NCBI RefSeq assembly: GCF_008831285.2
Contig: NC_045150.1
Coordinates: 14,429,868-14,493,867 of the forward strand
Source of the DNA: Nymphaea colorata
Lineage: Eukaryota; Streptophyta; Magnoliopsida; Nymphaeales; Nymphaeaceae
Length of the DNA stretch: 64,000 bases
Direction of reading: 5' to 3'
The notes beneath the pieces are model-generated. The model was not told the origin of the DNA. It saw only the letters and a program-made list of their open reading frames with translations, and did not search any database. The translations under genes and the position numbers were made by a program. How positions within the stretch are numbered: the first letter of the stretch is position 1; the number at the start of each line of letters is the position of its first letter. Positions 11,869 to 24,173 of the stretch are shown here, piece after piece.

Positions 11869-12690
11869 AGCAATGAAACTTCCTTTTTTTTTCTTCGTGG
11901 AGCATCAATAGAAGTTTAGAAAGGTGAATGGGTGTGCGTGAAACATATAACTTATAAAGGTGACCTTGTAAGTGTAGGTGTATTTCTGTCCAACATACAC
12001 ATGCACACACAAAGACTTCTTGCACATACATGCAAATAGCAGATCTGGATGTTGAATATTAATACTATGTTTTATTAAATGCATATGTATTAGACAACTT
12101 CAATATGTATATGTTAATAAATTTATGTTTTCTTGTTCTCTCTTGCTCTCGATATGTATATTTCCAATTGCTGTAAAATTCTATTTACTTTAATTAGTTG
12201 TTGGTAAGTCATGAACTCTCAACAGCATTGGCTAGTATGAGCACTATGAATTCCTAATGGCTCTAGCAGTTGGGGATTGTAAGATATTTCCAAACGGCCC
12301 ACGTGTGTTGGGAATACTCCTAATCATTGTAATATGTATATGTTAATAAGGTGGTTGAATTGCCCAGTTCATTTTTTCCAACCGCTACAAGGTGGTTGAG
12401 AATTCAATTCCCAATGGTGTTGAGGAATTTTTGCGCACAGTTAGGGCTGTCGGCAAAAACCAATGTCGGTTGGGAATTGAATTGCCCACGCCACTTTTCC
12501 CAACAGCTACAAGGCTTGAGGGGGTTTTGCACACAATTCGGGCTGTCGGCAAAAACCAACATTAGTGTAGTGAATACGGATAAATGTTTAGAACCGACTA
12601 AATGCATGCAATATATATAGAGAGTGTCCATGATCAAAGGGACACCTTTCAGATACAACCATCTTAAGTAGCTTAGATACAACAGCCAAA
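11869..12690. other. unassigned insert between F1 leader and LINE remnant (copy B only)
   Basis: Copy C has LINE sequence at this place, copy B has this unrelated AT-rich stretch. It includes a duplicated block at 12340-12565 described separately. I see no gene. Confidence 0.5.
12340..12565. repeat. imperfect direct repeat, unit about 120 bp
   Basis: Two units each run from ttgaattgccca through a pyrimidine-rich ccaac(c/a)gctacaagg to gggctgtcggcaaaaacca. The phrase gggctgtcggcaaaaacca ends both units (about 12446 and 12560). It may be a fragment of a DNA transposon with internal subterminal repeats, but no terminal inverted repeat or target duplication was found. Confidence 0.6.
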
Positions 12691-13200
12691 GACGATCTTC
12701 TCAGTCACCATCGCCGCTTATCCTCATCAAATAGAGGTTATACAAATCAAACACATAAGTGAAGCCATCAGCTTCTACAAAAAAACTACCCAGAACCTTA
12801 ACGACACCAGCTAACACCTTCCAGTTCCACATATAAAGAGGCAACTTCAGTAGACGAATCCCTAGAGGGGTTCTCGTGATAGCTTGAAGTCGAAGCGGCA
12901 TTCCGGACTTCCACTAGCTAGTGACCAAAAACCTATCACGAACACGCCATTTTTTTGGTTGCATAACTTCCTCTAAATATTCCTTTGAGGAAGCCTTGAT
13001 CAAAAAGAGTCATTTTGGAAGGATTGAAAATTGTTTTCACCTGATACAAATTGTGAAAAACTTCCACCCAATCCAGACGAAATCTTGAGCTACCACCTAA
13101 TAGAATTGCAATAGCAGTCCATCTGAAAGGTCTGACCATTTGCTTCCCCTCAATTTCACACACTGCAAGATCTGGTAATCCAAATGCTCCTCTCACTCAT
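12690..13200 (-). pseudogene. LINE ORF1 remnant, DUF4283-type (copy B)
   Basis: Reading the minus strand from 13196, a frame with RPFRWTAIAILLGGSSRF leads through a frameshift near 13010 to a second frame with LLKLPLYMWNWKVLAG and SFFVEADGF. The phrase LPLYMWN-x-VL followed by a glycine-rich and FV-x-AD pattern matches the DUF4283 domain found in ORF1 of plant L1-type LINEs, which coats the element RNA. The same remnant is at 58730-59260 in copy C. ORF2 is missing here. It sits upstream of and opposite to the protease pseudogene. Identification rests on the pattern, not on a search. Confidence 0.6.
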
Positions 13201-13495
13201 TTTCGTCCACAACACCAGCGCTCTTACCACGACACCCAAAATCATCGCACTGATAGAACTGACTGGAATCCTTGATCAATAGGTGACTTTCCACGAACAT
13301 TTTCCTAACTCTAACCTAGGGTCCATGTTGTTCCCTTTCTCTGCTCCTTCACGTGATAACCACATCTTCTCCGTGACCAAGAACTGTTACATGTGGAACA
13401 ATCCACACACTTCTCACTTTGACCATGTGCTTCTTTTCCCCACCATTTGTATTTAAATCCACACCCTTAGTCACAACCTACCTCATGATCTCCTT
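13201..13495. other. 5' flank of protease pseudogene B
   Basis: Matches 59260-59613 of copy C (shared cttcacgtgataaccacatc and neighbouring text). C has an additional short insert near 59340-59400. This should contain the old promoter; only the TATA-like tataaata at 13496-13503 can be pointed to. Confidence 0.5.
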
Positions 13496-15281
13496 TATAA
13501 ATACAAGGAGTTTTTCTTTGTAGATCTATGATTAACAGTTGCCATAGCCACTTCCTCTCCGCCTTCATGATCCTCCTCCTGTAACTTCTCCCAGTTGCAC
13601 TATCAAACTTTCCTACCAACATCTTCACTAACACTGTCAATGTTAACCAAAACTCCAGGCTTCTGATAGACCTCATTCACCAAGACTTGCTCTCTCTCAT
13701 CTCTATGATCCTTCATCCACTCCAGTTCGAAGCACTGAGCAGGGCAGCTCTATGCTTCAAGTTGTGCTCCCGATTGGCTTCAGGTTATGCCAACAACAAC
13801 GACCATCCATGTGTATTCGCATGAAGCCTGACCAGATGAACTAATTCCAGTGCCTGAACACTAAAATCTGGAAATATATGGCAAATTCATGATTTCAAGG
13901 GAATGCCCTGGTAACTTAGAAGTTTAGAACTATCTGGTTAAGGAGGACTATCTGGTTAACTTGTGAAATGTGTTGGGGTCTACTAAACAGGTGAAACTGC
14001 CGACAAAAGTTCACATCTGCAATCAAACCTGTTGAAATGCTTTGGAAAGCTTCTGCCTGTATACAAGACAAAAATTTTAGAAAAGAAAGTTGGCCGTATG
14101 TCCAACTATTTCTTCTCAATTCCTGCCATACAACCTATATACTTAAATCTATGAGAGAATAGGCTGGTAGGCAGTTGTTTGGAGTTATCGAAGCAGCAAC
14201 TTCTGTACTATCAAAAGAAGACATTGATACATCTATATATAGAGAGTTTCTCATGCAGCTTTACATTAGTACATCACTAGAAGTCCAATCTTACTTGGTC
14301 ATCATCAATACTGGCAGCAAACTCAAATGGACATTGTGTGTTCCTTACTGCAACTTTACCTGCCAAATGAAGTCCACATTAAAGCCGCTTCAGTCTTCCA
14401 CATACCATAACCTGAGATGCGCCACTGGCTTCTGGTCCGCTTGTGATGACAACCAACTTCGTAGCATCAAGTCCTCATATGGTGATGGATCTGTTGTAGA
14501 AGGGTCCCTGCTCTCGAAAGATTTTGGTTTGAGGTTGGCACTGATGGCACCATCAAGCTTCCGACAATTGCCTTTGGTTGTGTCCATAAAGAAAATAGTG
14601 TTGATTCCGAAAAACTTGTACATCCTAGTCTTATTGGCCTCAGGCCAGGATCTCTTTCACTTGTTAGTCACATCGGCTTCTTTATTAACCATAAATTTGC
14701 ATACGGTCTTCCTCTCCATAGCAAGAAAAATAATGTCATTGAGTAGATCAAATTCTGTGGGAGGTAGAGTTCTTCGGAACCCAAGAGGTTCAACAGACGC
14801 CAATGGAAGCAAATGCAGCTCAAGGCACTTTCTGTACACTCACACTAGATTACTTAAATGTGGGGAACAACAGACTCAACATATAGTTTGGAGGTGCACA
14901 GATGGCAACGTGGTTGGGATATGCTGGATCAATCATGATAGACTCGGGTACCACGCTGACTATCTGCCAAAGATGTGTATGATCAAGTGGCAAACGCGGT
15001 GGCTAATGTCACAAACCATAAACGCTTCATCATCCTAACCAAGATTATTTGTGTTATAATGTAGAGAAAAATGGTGATCCAAATTAAGGATTGCGGGAGA
15101 TGAGCTTTGATTCCACCAACGCAGACTTGAAGCTGCCACCTTCAAATATCTTTTGGATGTATAGAAGTGCGACCGCTAGCTGAGCCATTTTCGGGAATGT
15201 TTCCAGCAGAACATGCATGTGAAATATGATTTGGGGAAGGGGCTGCTTTGTTTTGCACCAATTGAATGTACTCAGGGCTGA
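13496..15281 (+). pseudogene. nepenthesin/CDR1-type aspartic protease pseudogene B
   Basis: Plant pepsin-family (A1) protease, normally secreted with a signal peptide and two catalytic Asp motifs. A TATA-like box at 13496 precedes ATAGCC at 13544, where the relative at 24174 has ATGGCA: the start codon is lost, exactly as in copy C. The propeptide text near 13650-13760 is frame-broken and then separated from the body by about 370 bases. The body (14175-14500) reads QLYISTS then VIINTGSKLKWTLC, so the first catalytic Asp codon at 14307-14309 is AAT (Asn) instead of GAT. SYGDGS follows. A one-base deletion near 14505 shifts frame; the rest (IAFGCVHKENS, SLSLVSHIG) lies in another frame with stops at 14744 and 14884. 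The second motif IMIDSGTTLT survives with its Asp codon at 14941. The tail ends ECTQG at a TGA, 15279-15281. Dead by many lesions. Confidence 0.9.
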
Positions 15282-18200
15282 AGGTTTTTTGTGATGATCT
15301 ACGCGTTCTCTGTACTAGTCTATAATTGGCAGCATTGGACGCTGCTTATGTTTTATGTCCTGATTGTCATGTGGTTGATGGTGTTATTTTTTCATGTTGA
15401 ATAAATATATGTATCTGTTTTAAAGATGCTTTCCCCCCGTTTAAGTTTAAAGCTTAACTTAGATATGTCTGGACGAGTATGAACATTAACTATGGCTTTA
15501 ACTCGACAGTCCTAATACTGGCGATTCTGTCGCTAATAAGTAATCGCGACGGTCAAATCTACACCAACACAAGTCCGGTTGCCCAAACGATTGTCGATGA
15601 AAATGGCCATCGTGTCTTAGTTGTGTTTGTTGCGACATTAGTTGCTTTAAGTTAGCATAATGGCCATGGAATGTGCCTACACCTTATTGTATCTTTGACA
15701 ATGGAATTTTCGGTCCCATAACACAATGTGTTCTGTGACGGTTATATAAATCGCTTACTTCACAATGTCTTTTAACTTTGCAACTAACAATGCTAACCCT
15801 CCATCAACAATGATGGTTGTTGTGCTTGCACAGTGTACTGGCTAGCGACATATTTTCGAGTCCCTTACACATGTTTGGAACAGATTTAGTACACAGCGAC
15901 ATATTCTTGAGTCCCCGACACATGTATGGGATGGATTTAGTACACAACGACATATTTTCAAGTTGCTGACACATGTTTGGAACAGATTTTGGGATCACTG
16001 AAGAATATTAAACGAGTGCATGTGTAGTAAAATTCGGAACATATAGTACCTGCTCAGCATTTAATTCATTAGAAGATTAATTTTTTTGTTAATTGAAATG
16101 CAGTTACGTTTCTTGAAATAAGAATATGGTGCTTTTATATATATTTTAATAAAAAAGCAGTATATTATTCTTAACAAGTTCCATCTAAGAGAATTTAAAA
16201 GTCTCAGTGCAAGTTACACAAAAGACTTTACCTCCAGAAAGTTGTAAGCTTCAATAGTCTTATATGTACTCTTTTTCATAAGGTCAAACAAAGAGATCAG
16301 GTTACTCCGAGAAGAGTAGCATAACTGGTCAAGTTAAGAGTTTGGTGAGAGTCAGGTAGTCAGTTCCAATACCATGAGCATTATTCTCATGAACCATAAA
16401 GGTTGGGTGGAGCTACTCCTAAACTAAAGGAGTGACCGTAAATTCACCTGATTTTGATGTTTCTGTAGACCCTGGGGTAAAGGGGATGAGTAGAGCTTCT
16501 GCCCCTCATGCATGAGGCAGCAGGTTCACTCCCACTCACCCGTAACAAAGAAGGGTTTTCTCCACAAGCAAGAGGTCCACTAAAATGTCATGCATTTGAG
16601 AACAGTGTTTACGAAAGTTGGGCTGGATTAATTTAAGTCAATTTGAATTGTTTGGCAAACCTGTTTTATTCAGTGGCTGTTGCCCCGTGTTGTTATTTAA
16701 TTATCTTTAAATACTTTTAAGATTTTTTATCTTCTATTTTTCACTTGTTTTTTAAATATAGTATACTGATTTATCTTACCGACGGCCTGCAGGTTGTTTC
16801 ACTTTGGGTTTCGGTTCTGATTCCGATTGTTATAAACATTTATTAGAAACAAATGGTCTATAGAATGGATCATTTTCACTATTACCCAAATAAATATATA
16901 TTGTTGAAGGTTCCGCACTGCATTCAATCATCAAGCAAGTAATCTACTAATGTGCTATTTATTTTAAATGTGCATCTGTCAGTGTGAATTCGAATTTTAT
17001 TTTAAAATTTTATACGAACCCTATTTTGATTGTCAGGTCCATGAAATGCCTGGAAGTACAAAAAATTGAGATTGGGGCTAGAGCCTTTGGTGGAGTCATA
17101 CGTGGGCTGGTGTAGGCAGTTGCCAAAATGGTCCTATCAAATTTCTTTACTTTCATTTTTACATAAGCTTTCAACTACTTGCTTCTTTATATGCACCAGT
17201 GACCCTATAGGTATGAGATTCTTTAAATTAATGCCCCTAAGTCCAACATTCCTACTCTGGCTACCATAACCATGGTTGGAGGCAGAACTAGCTGGATGAT
17301 AAAATAATGAAATTTCTGATAATTGATTGTACTAAGTTTTTTCTTAATCATGTAATAAATATGTTACCAATTGGCAGCTTCGCCGTTGACCGTCAGTGTC
17401 GAAAACTCAAGCAGCATCGATTGAAGAAATCAACAAGCGACATCCCATGACGATGCTGGTGGCTAAAGTTCAATTTCTCCTCCTCCACCACCCTTCTCTC
17501 CTCATTCTTCTTGACTTTTATTTGAATGCCCTGAATATTCAGGAAAGACCCGGCCAATCCAGTTTTAGTCGACCTGATCGGATCATATGAAAATCCCATC
17601 AAAAGATCTGTAATGGCCCACGAAGCAGGAAAGTTGCCATGATCTTCCCTAACCCATCAACTTGTAACCTCAACCTCATCTTTAGTGGCAGTACCCAAAT
17701 TTTTTGACTGAACATCGCTTAAGTCACCGACCTGAGTTTGATAGTGCCCATGTGGGCACTATGATGTGACTGGAACTGAGTCTAGCTTTATCACAATATA
17801 TTTTTGACTAACTGGTATGGTAAATATGGTGCACACCAACCCACCCTTAGCTCCGCTACGGCCCTTCTCACAACATAGCCCCTCACAAAATGTTACAATG
17901 TCAGCTGGTGTCTAGAAATTAGTGACATAGACAGTGGATTAAATTATTTGTTTAATTACTATTTGACATTTCAATAAAGCGAGGGGCTCACTCAGCATTT
18001 CCCAGCAAAAATTACCTACTTGATATCACAAGCAGTGCTGCCGGATGGGCATCCAGACCAATTACATTATATACTTGAACATATATGTTAGGTATGGGAA
18101 AACTATATATGTACACTTAGAACATGATAACTCGATTGCAAGATAATCTAATCAAGGTTATCATTTGAGATCAATGTGCTATACTAGTGCAACTAGGGTG

Positions 18201-18524
18201 GAAGCGCTATGCCAGTTGATGGACATTTGGCTCTACTCACATGGGCATGGGCATTATGGGAAGCCGGATTTCAGTTTTCACTCAAACTGAAACTTGAAAC
18301 AGGTTATGTTTGCACCCCTATGTATAAAAAATTGTACATAATAAGTAAAAAATAAAAATAAATTTTTAGAAGGAAAAAAGGGTTTATGAAAAGTAAAAAA
18401 TCCCAAAATATACACTTCTTTACAAAAAAAGTCAAAAATACCCCAACCCCTTTCTTTTTTTTTCCCCTTGGTATACATTTGTGTGTCAACCTTGTGCATG
18501 TAACTCGATATTAATATATGTTAT
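15282..18524. repeat. F1 flank, copy B, first part
   Basis: Follows the protease stop directly and matches 1-3170 and 61712-64000. It carries small insertions and deletions against both, for example the extra ttttatatatattttaat near 16133-16150 and a missing stretch near 17645 (A has about 50 extra bases at 2245-2290). No gene recognised. Confidence 0.85.
15844..15990. repeat. 51-bp minisatellite, 3 copies (copy B)
   Basis: Units start at 15844, 15895 and 15946, spacing exactly 51 bases, versus two units in copies A and C. Since 51 is a multiple of three, the minus strand shows a chance repetitive reading frame with SVPNMC-like text. Confidence 0.85.
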
Positions 18525-19144
18525 TGTATCTTCTGGTGAAAGTTTGGATCATTCCCAATGAAGTCTTCTTTCCTAATGCATGTTTTAATTTCCACCATTT
18601 ATTGCAAACCTTCTGAAGGGAGATTTTTAGCTATCGTGAAGGCTTTCTGGTTTCGGATTGGTTCCTCGCTTCTTCTATACTGCTTGTTCTCTATTTTCTT
18701 TTGTTTTTTCTTTACTCTTTAGTTTCATTTAATACAAGCTCTCTCTCTCTCTCTCTCTCTCTCCTGTGTGTGCTTGTGAATGTATATATTTATACATATA
18801 AGATGATAAAAAACATACCACTTAGGTAAGGGACGGAAGCCTGGCCTATTAAATTTTTTTTCATAATTTAGCAGTATCTTCAAATATATTGCATACATTA
18901 AGTTATTTCTTTTTTATTTTATTAATATACCATAATAATTAAAAATGGCTCTTATAACATTAAAATTTTAATAGTAGAAAAGAACACTTCTTTTTATAGA
19001 AGTAATTTGAACTTGAACTTTATTTAGATTAAATTAGTGTTTATAGTGAACAAATTAGGAGATTCACATTTTGTTCAAAACACTTTTTAACACAAATATA
19101 GAGGTCTGTTGGTTTTTGTTTGTGACCGAAGTAGTGCGTGTGTG

Positions 19145-19198
<54 letters not shown>

Positions 19199-20480
19199 TG
19201 ACATTGCTATCTCTTTTATAAGGACCGTGGTGTAGGTACTGTGAATAGCATTAAAATAGGGAAAGGGAAGTTGGTCGATCAAACCAAGGCATCTTTCAGA
19301 TGTGGTTTCATTAGCATATCAGTCTTCTATATGCTTTTGGGTGATGCTGATCTGTGTTGAAGTGGATGATATATGTGAGAGACTTCCTACATAAAAAAGG
19401 ACCAAAGGTTGTGGAAACTCGTTCTTCTGCTTGAAGAGTCATATTTAGCACTTGTTGAATCATAAAAAAAGACGGTCAATTGCATCTGATGTAACAGATT
19501 TCGATTTTTCTTGTTGTCATGGTATTCATAATTCATGTTCTTCCATAGCCACCATATTGCCATGGGAACAGAATCATCCAACTTCACATAAATATTTTGA
19601 TTCGAGCCTTTTTATTCCACCGCCACGTCTGCGTCTCTGCCACCAAGTCTGGAACTGTAATATCAATGATGATAGAACTGTCATATCATGTAAACTAATG
19701 GTGCCTATTCAACAGGGTGGTTCCTCTCTTTTTTGACTTGTCTACCACGAAAGTGAAAATTGGTGGAAGAAAGAAATAAAGAAACAGCTCCATGCCATTT
19801 GAGTTCTCTTGCATGTATAGAGATAGAGAGAGAGAGAGGGACAGAGAAAGAGATAGGTATTACATGTTTTATTCTTATTTTAAATAGTAGTCCACACTGG
19901 CGAGTGGGAGATAGAGATGAGCTTATGGGCGCCCCCAAGTAATTTTATAGGAAATAAGTAGTTTTATAGGAAATGAAACATGGATTAAACAATGGGCCAA
20001 CCTGTTAAGCCCAAAGAAAAAACACAAAAAAATACAATGGCCTCATAGATGGCTCATTTTTTGAAATTATTGGGTTGTACAAAGGGTAGATTGATATGGT
20101 AGAAACTTTTGGTAAAATGGATTTAGGTTAAGGATTCATGACTTACCCATTGAGTGACTTTGGCACTAGATATTTCCAAAATGAGTACTACCATGTCCAG
20201 ATTCAATAGATATGTTGTTATTCCAGGCTTCCTTCCCTTTTAAGGGAAGGTCTATGGTAAAGAAAATCCAATGCCTTTTTGGTCCGCTTTTTGAAATTGT
20301 AAACAAAAGCAAGACCTAGAAACGAAATGTTTTTTCTTTCTTTGTCCATCCTTTCCTCACTTTTCTCCTTTCCCTTTCCATTCTAGCCATCATCCAAAGC
20401 ATTTGGATGATGAATTTTTGCAAACCAAACATATTTTTCAAAAATGTGGACTAGTGTGTGGGCCTCTTTAAAGTAGTTTT
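18525..20480. repeat. F1 flank, copy B, second part
   Basis: Matches 6570-8442 of copy A without the gypsy insertion and, in pieces, 37700-39460. It holds a (CT)n run at about 18740-18762, a long (TA)n tract at 19150-19190 and a (GA)n run near 19826-19840. No gene recognised. Confidence 0.85.
19150..19190. repeat. (TA)n microsatellite
   Basis: Uninterrupted TA run of about 40 bases; the equivalent place in copy A (7168-7178) has only about 10 bases after a TG run, so this tract expanded or contracted after duplication. Comparable TA tracts lie at 21661-21690, 23131-23160, 37135-37166, 42435-42458, 47735-47760 and 44656-44733 (TA/CA mix). Confidence 0.9.
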
Positions 20481-21239
20481 TTTGCGGAAGGAGGCCACAA
20501 GGGTTCTACCCATCTGATGGAGGTGACTCATAAAAATCAGTACCGCCTTTAAAAGGTGACCATAAGTCCCATTACACCTGTTGAGAGCAGCTAGTAGGAG
20601 TAGAGGCAGGTATAGGTTAAGTGTCGCTACACTGATGCATAATTTTTTTTGTACGTCAATATGGTTAATGATTAAAATAACTTAAATTCACATTAAAAAA
20701 TTATAAAAACAAAATTGAAAATAGAAAAAAGTAAAAAGACTAAGGAGAATATTTTTATAAATTACCAAAATATTCTTCTCTCCTCTGATGGACACATAAC
20801 TTTCTATTGTTAAGTATTGGTAATTACATAATTTTAAAAGTTTTTTTTTTATATTAATATTTTTAACAAATTTTCTCATTCTTTAAAAATTGAAAAATTT
20901 ATACCTAGTGTCCTTTATCTAGATTTGATCTTCTGTCTGGGCTCCTAACCCCTATGCCGATGATAATTGAGTAAAACCGTTAAGTGGGATTGCTGCTGGC
21001 TGCCCATAGGTCTGATATGTAGACCAGCAAGCGTGAAATATTGCAGATAAAACTTCTCTTAATGGCTTCACTCATTTATATGTAAGTCAGGTTGGCGCCT
21101 TCTTGACTTTGTGCTTCATCACGTCCAGCCATGGTCGGCTTGTTCTTTCAACATCAACAACGAGTCAAAGCCGCCCAACGTCTGAAACCCGGAGCCATGT
21201 GTGGGGCCAGCTGCAATCATAAAGGCCGTGGAGGATCAA
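20481..21239. other. unassigned AT-rich DNA
   Basis: No match seen elsewhere in the window and no convincing reading frame. The homology of copy B with copy A ends at about 20480, the same base at which copy A runs into the assembly gap. Confidence 0.5.
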
Positions 21240-21655
21240 TTGTCGGTAAATGATCGCCATGAGCCAGACCCGACTAGCATTCAGTCGACCTTATTTTTTG
21301 TGTTAAGACTGAACCAATTAAAAAAATAAGAACACTCTATAGAGATCTTCCCTAGCATCGGGTGAGCGAGAGGGGTATTTCATACTACCGCTCAACAAGA
21401 TGGCCAAAACCTTAGCCTTACCTCCATTTCCCTAGAGCCTATTCTGTATCAGGTGTCCCATAATTGCAGGTTCATTCAAATTCAACAGAATCAGTTCTAT
21501 GATGGTAAATCCTAAAAAAAATGTACTTTTTCAGCATCGAAATAATTGTGCAAAGGTCATCTGTAGACATAGATAATGTCTGTTACTTGTACGGTAGGTT
21601 AGACATCTTCCAGATAGAAAGCATACTTGAAGCATCAAAAAAGCAATGCTAGAGG

Positions 21656-21694
<39 letters not shown>

Positions 21695-22830
21695 GTGTTG
21701 TATATAATATATGTGTGTTTTGTGTGTGTATATTGAAATGAAAGTTCTATTCCATCATTGAAAACCATGGTCAGCAATTGATCATTAAATGCATCATTTG
21801 CATTGGTTTTTATCAACACCAAACAAGAAAATAACCATCCAGCCGTAGAGGTTCGTCTTAAGTGGACACAAAGGCCAGTTCAAAGAGAAAAAAATAGGCC
21901 AACTTTTATTTGAATCCCTTGAATATTCAGAAATGATCTCGCCAATCCATTGTTAATCACCCATTTTAATCATTAAACATGTTTAAAGTATGATGACATT
22001 CGTCTATTTTCCAGTCAACCTTCTAGAATAGATGGATCATATGAATATCCCATCAAAAAATTGATTTCTCATGACATGAATAAGCTCATGCTAACCCGCC
22101 AACTTGTGATCTCAACCTGTTTTTAGTGGCGGAGCCAAGCCTGTTTGGCTGGAGGCACGTGAGTCACATCAAACGTGGGCACTATGATGTGACAGAAGCT
22201 GGGTCCAGCATCATCACAATATATTTTTGACTGACTGGTATAGGCAATGGTGCACAGCAACCCACACTTAGCTTCAATACTTTCCCTCCTACAGCATGTT
22301 CAACGCTTACTGTGGTTACCTAAGGGATAAGTTAAGATGTCTCTGTTCTTGATGAATTTGTCATTCGAATTCTTCAACACAAGAATATTCAAACGTTATT
22401 ACTTAGAATTGCTTGGATTTTGGAGAAGGGTGCAGAAACACAAAAAGTTGCATGCAATCTGAAGAAAATCACCAAAATGGTTTTCAGCGAGAGAACAAGC
22501 TGAAAAAAATAGAACCCTAAAGGGTAGTGGCAAATCCAAAAATTTCTCGCTAAAGTGCAATATTAGTTTAATTTTCAACTTTAAGGTATATAAAAAGTTT
22601 TAAAAACTAGTATCAATGACTGGTAAGGGAAATTGCTTACAATATCCACAATGTGGCTCCAATATTGTTAAAGAGTCATTTAACAGCAGGGACGCTCATA
22701 AAATTTTCAAAATAAGAACAACCCCTAAGTAGGTAGATGGAAAGGGGGATGCTTAGCATAAGTCTAACGGAGCGCGAGTGATGTTGGTGCTACACTTCTA
22801 TACTGCAACTGGAGTGGAAGCACTATACTA
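21240..22830. repeat. F2 dispersed duplication, copy 1
   Basis: Shares gatcgccatgagccagaccc-type text at its start with about 42008, and continues in parallel with 42010-43980 through the phrase acactctatagagatcttcc, a TA tract, a ccatggtca block and the MITE at 22125-22277. A shorter version is at 29395-30330 and a fragment at 37140-37320. Pieces also resemble F1 flank (for example around 1890-2500), so F1 and F2 are probably older relatives. No coding sequence is recognised. Confidence 0.7.
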
Positions 22831-23127
22831 GTTGATGGATATTTGGCCCCACTCACAGGCATCGTTGGGCCCGAGAAGGAGATGACTACACGCTATTATG
22901 ATAGCCTGGCCCGAGAGAATGGCCACGAACAAACAAACAGTCGAGCACTCTTTTAGGCGGCGTTTGATGGTTTGGAATTTTGATTTAAGAACGAAATGCA
23001 AGTCAACTTCAACTCAAACATGAAACCTTTTACAGTCTTGAGAGTGGATAAACATCACTCAATGCAAGACTTTGATAACATAAAATATTGTTAGTAGCCA
23101 TGTAACGCCAGCCAATTACTGCTAATA

Positions 23128-23162
<35 letters not shown>

Positions 23163-23615
23163 TGGCCATATACACATTCACCCACTTAACGGTTGAGAGA
23201 AAGATGAAAAAAAAAGGTATAAACTAATACTAGATGACAAAAATACCCATTTACTTTTTTTCTTTAGTTTTCTCTCGTCCATTCATTATAATGAATCAAA
23301 TAGTCCTTATGAACAAGTAGAGTAATATTCAATAATCAGAGTCACCATTTAATTTTTGCTATATATATAAAAATATAAAAGAGGTATATGATATGGCCAA
23401 AATGGACATAGCTACCTGCAAACCCTCACTGCATGAGCCTCTGCCCCATGAACTATCACCAGATGAGAGCCCATAATATCGTGGGGTGGAAAGACATTTG
23501 TATATATATATGTATAGAGAGGGATCGTGTGGGAGAAAGATTTTCCAAACACTTCAAGGTTCACGTATTAAGGAGGTCAATGGACAGGTTTTGGAGCAGG
23601 GACTACCATGTGTTA
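22831..23615. other. unassigned DNA with TA tract
   Basis: Contains a (TA)n run at 23131-23160. Short plus-strand reading frames at 23433-23678 show no family resemblance. Part around 23830-23900 echoes the F2 phrase found near 22300 and 43080. Confidence 0.4.
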
Positions 23616-23807
23616 CAGGGACAGAGCCAAAAAAATTTCATGAGAAGGGCCGAATTAATGTTTCTAAATTTTGACTAAGGTCAAAATATCATTTTTCAAA
23701 ATTTTTATATAGGACAAGTGAAATTTACTAAAATTTACATATAATTTTTTTTAAAATAAATTGAGGTGGGGCCAGGGCCATGCGAGCCTCCCTTGGCTCC
23801 ACCCCTG
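23616..23807. mobile_element. hAT-like MITE, 192 bp
   Basis: The left end is cagggacagagcca and the right end, reversed, is caggggtggagcca: an imperfect terminal inverted repeat of the CAGGGGCGGAGCCA kind typical of plant hAT MITEs. The interior is AT-rich and non-coding. Flanking octamers are atgtgtta and atgcctaa, which agree at only five of eight positions, so a target duplication is possible but decayed. Confidence 0.6.
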
Positions 23808-24121
23808 ATGCCTAAAAAAAATTTTCAAACACCATTAGGACAATCTCTTCTTCCAACGTATTCAACAGTTATTGCGGTCACTTAATTAATACGTTAAGTG
23901 TCGTCTGCCTTCCTTTTGTGTTTGAAAGTCTTCAAATGTTTGTCACTGTTATACCTAAGCTTAACAATTGGAAGATGCTACCACTTTTCTCCATTGTGAT
24001 GGTTACTGGTTACACAAAGGAATATGTAACTCAGTTCAGCCACATGTCTTTTTTTTTTTTTGCAGAATTTTCAAATCCAAATGCTTCCCTTCATCAGCGG
24101 CCACCATAACTATGACTTCCG

Positions 24122-24130
24122 TTATAAATA
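24122..24130 (+). promoter_or_regulatory. TATA-like box of the 24-kb protease pseudogene
   Basis: The text ttataaata lies 44 bases before the ATG at 24174. The equivalent tataaata lies at 13496 and 59614, about 48 bases before the mutated start in copies B and C, so spacing is conserved across the family. Confidence 0.5.
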
Positions 24131-24173
24131 TCAACACATTTATCCTTAGTACAGCAACCTTTTAGTCCTCACC

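Noticed and set aside
15804-15998. Minus-strand repetitive peptide frame with three SVPNMC-like repeats
   Set aside because: It is the chance translation of the 51-bp minisatellite (51 is divisible by three); copies A and C have fewer units and no long frame.
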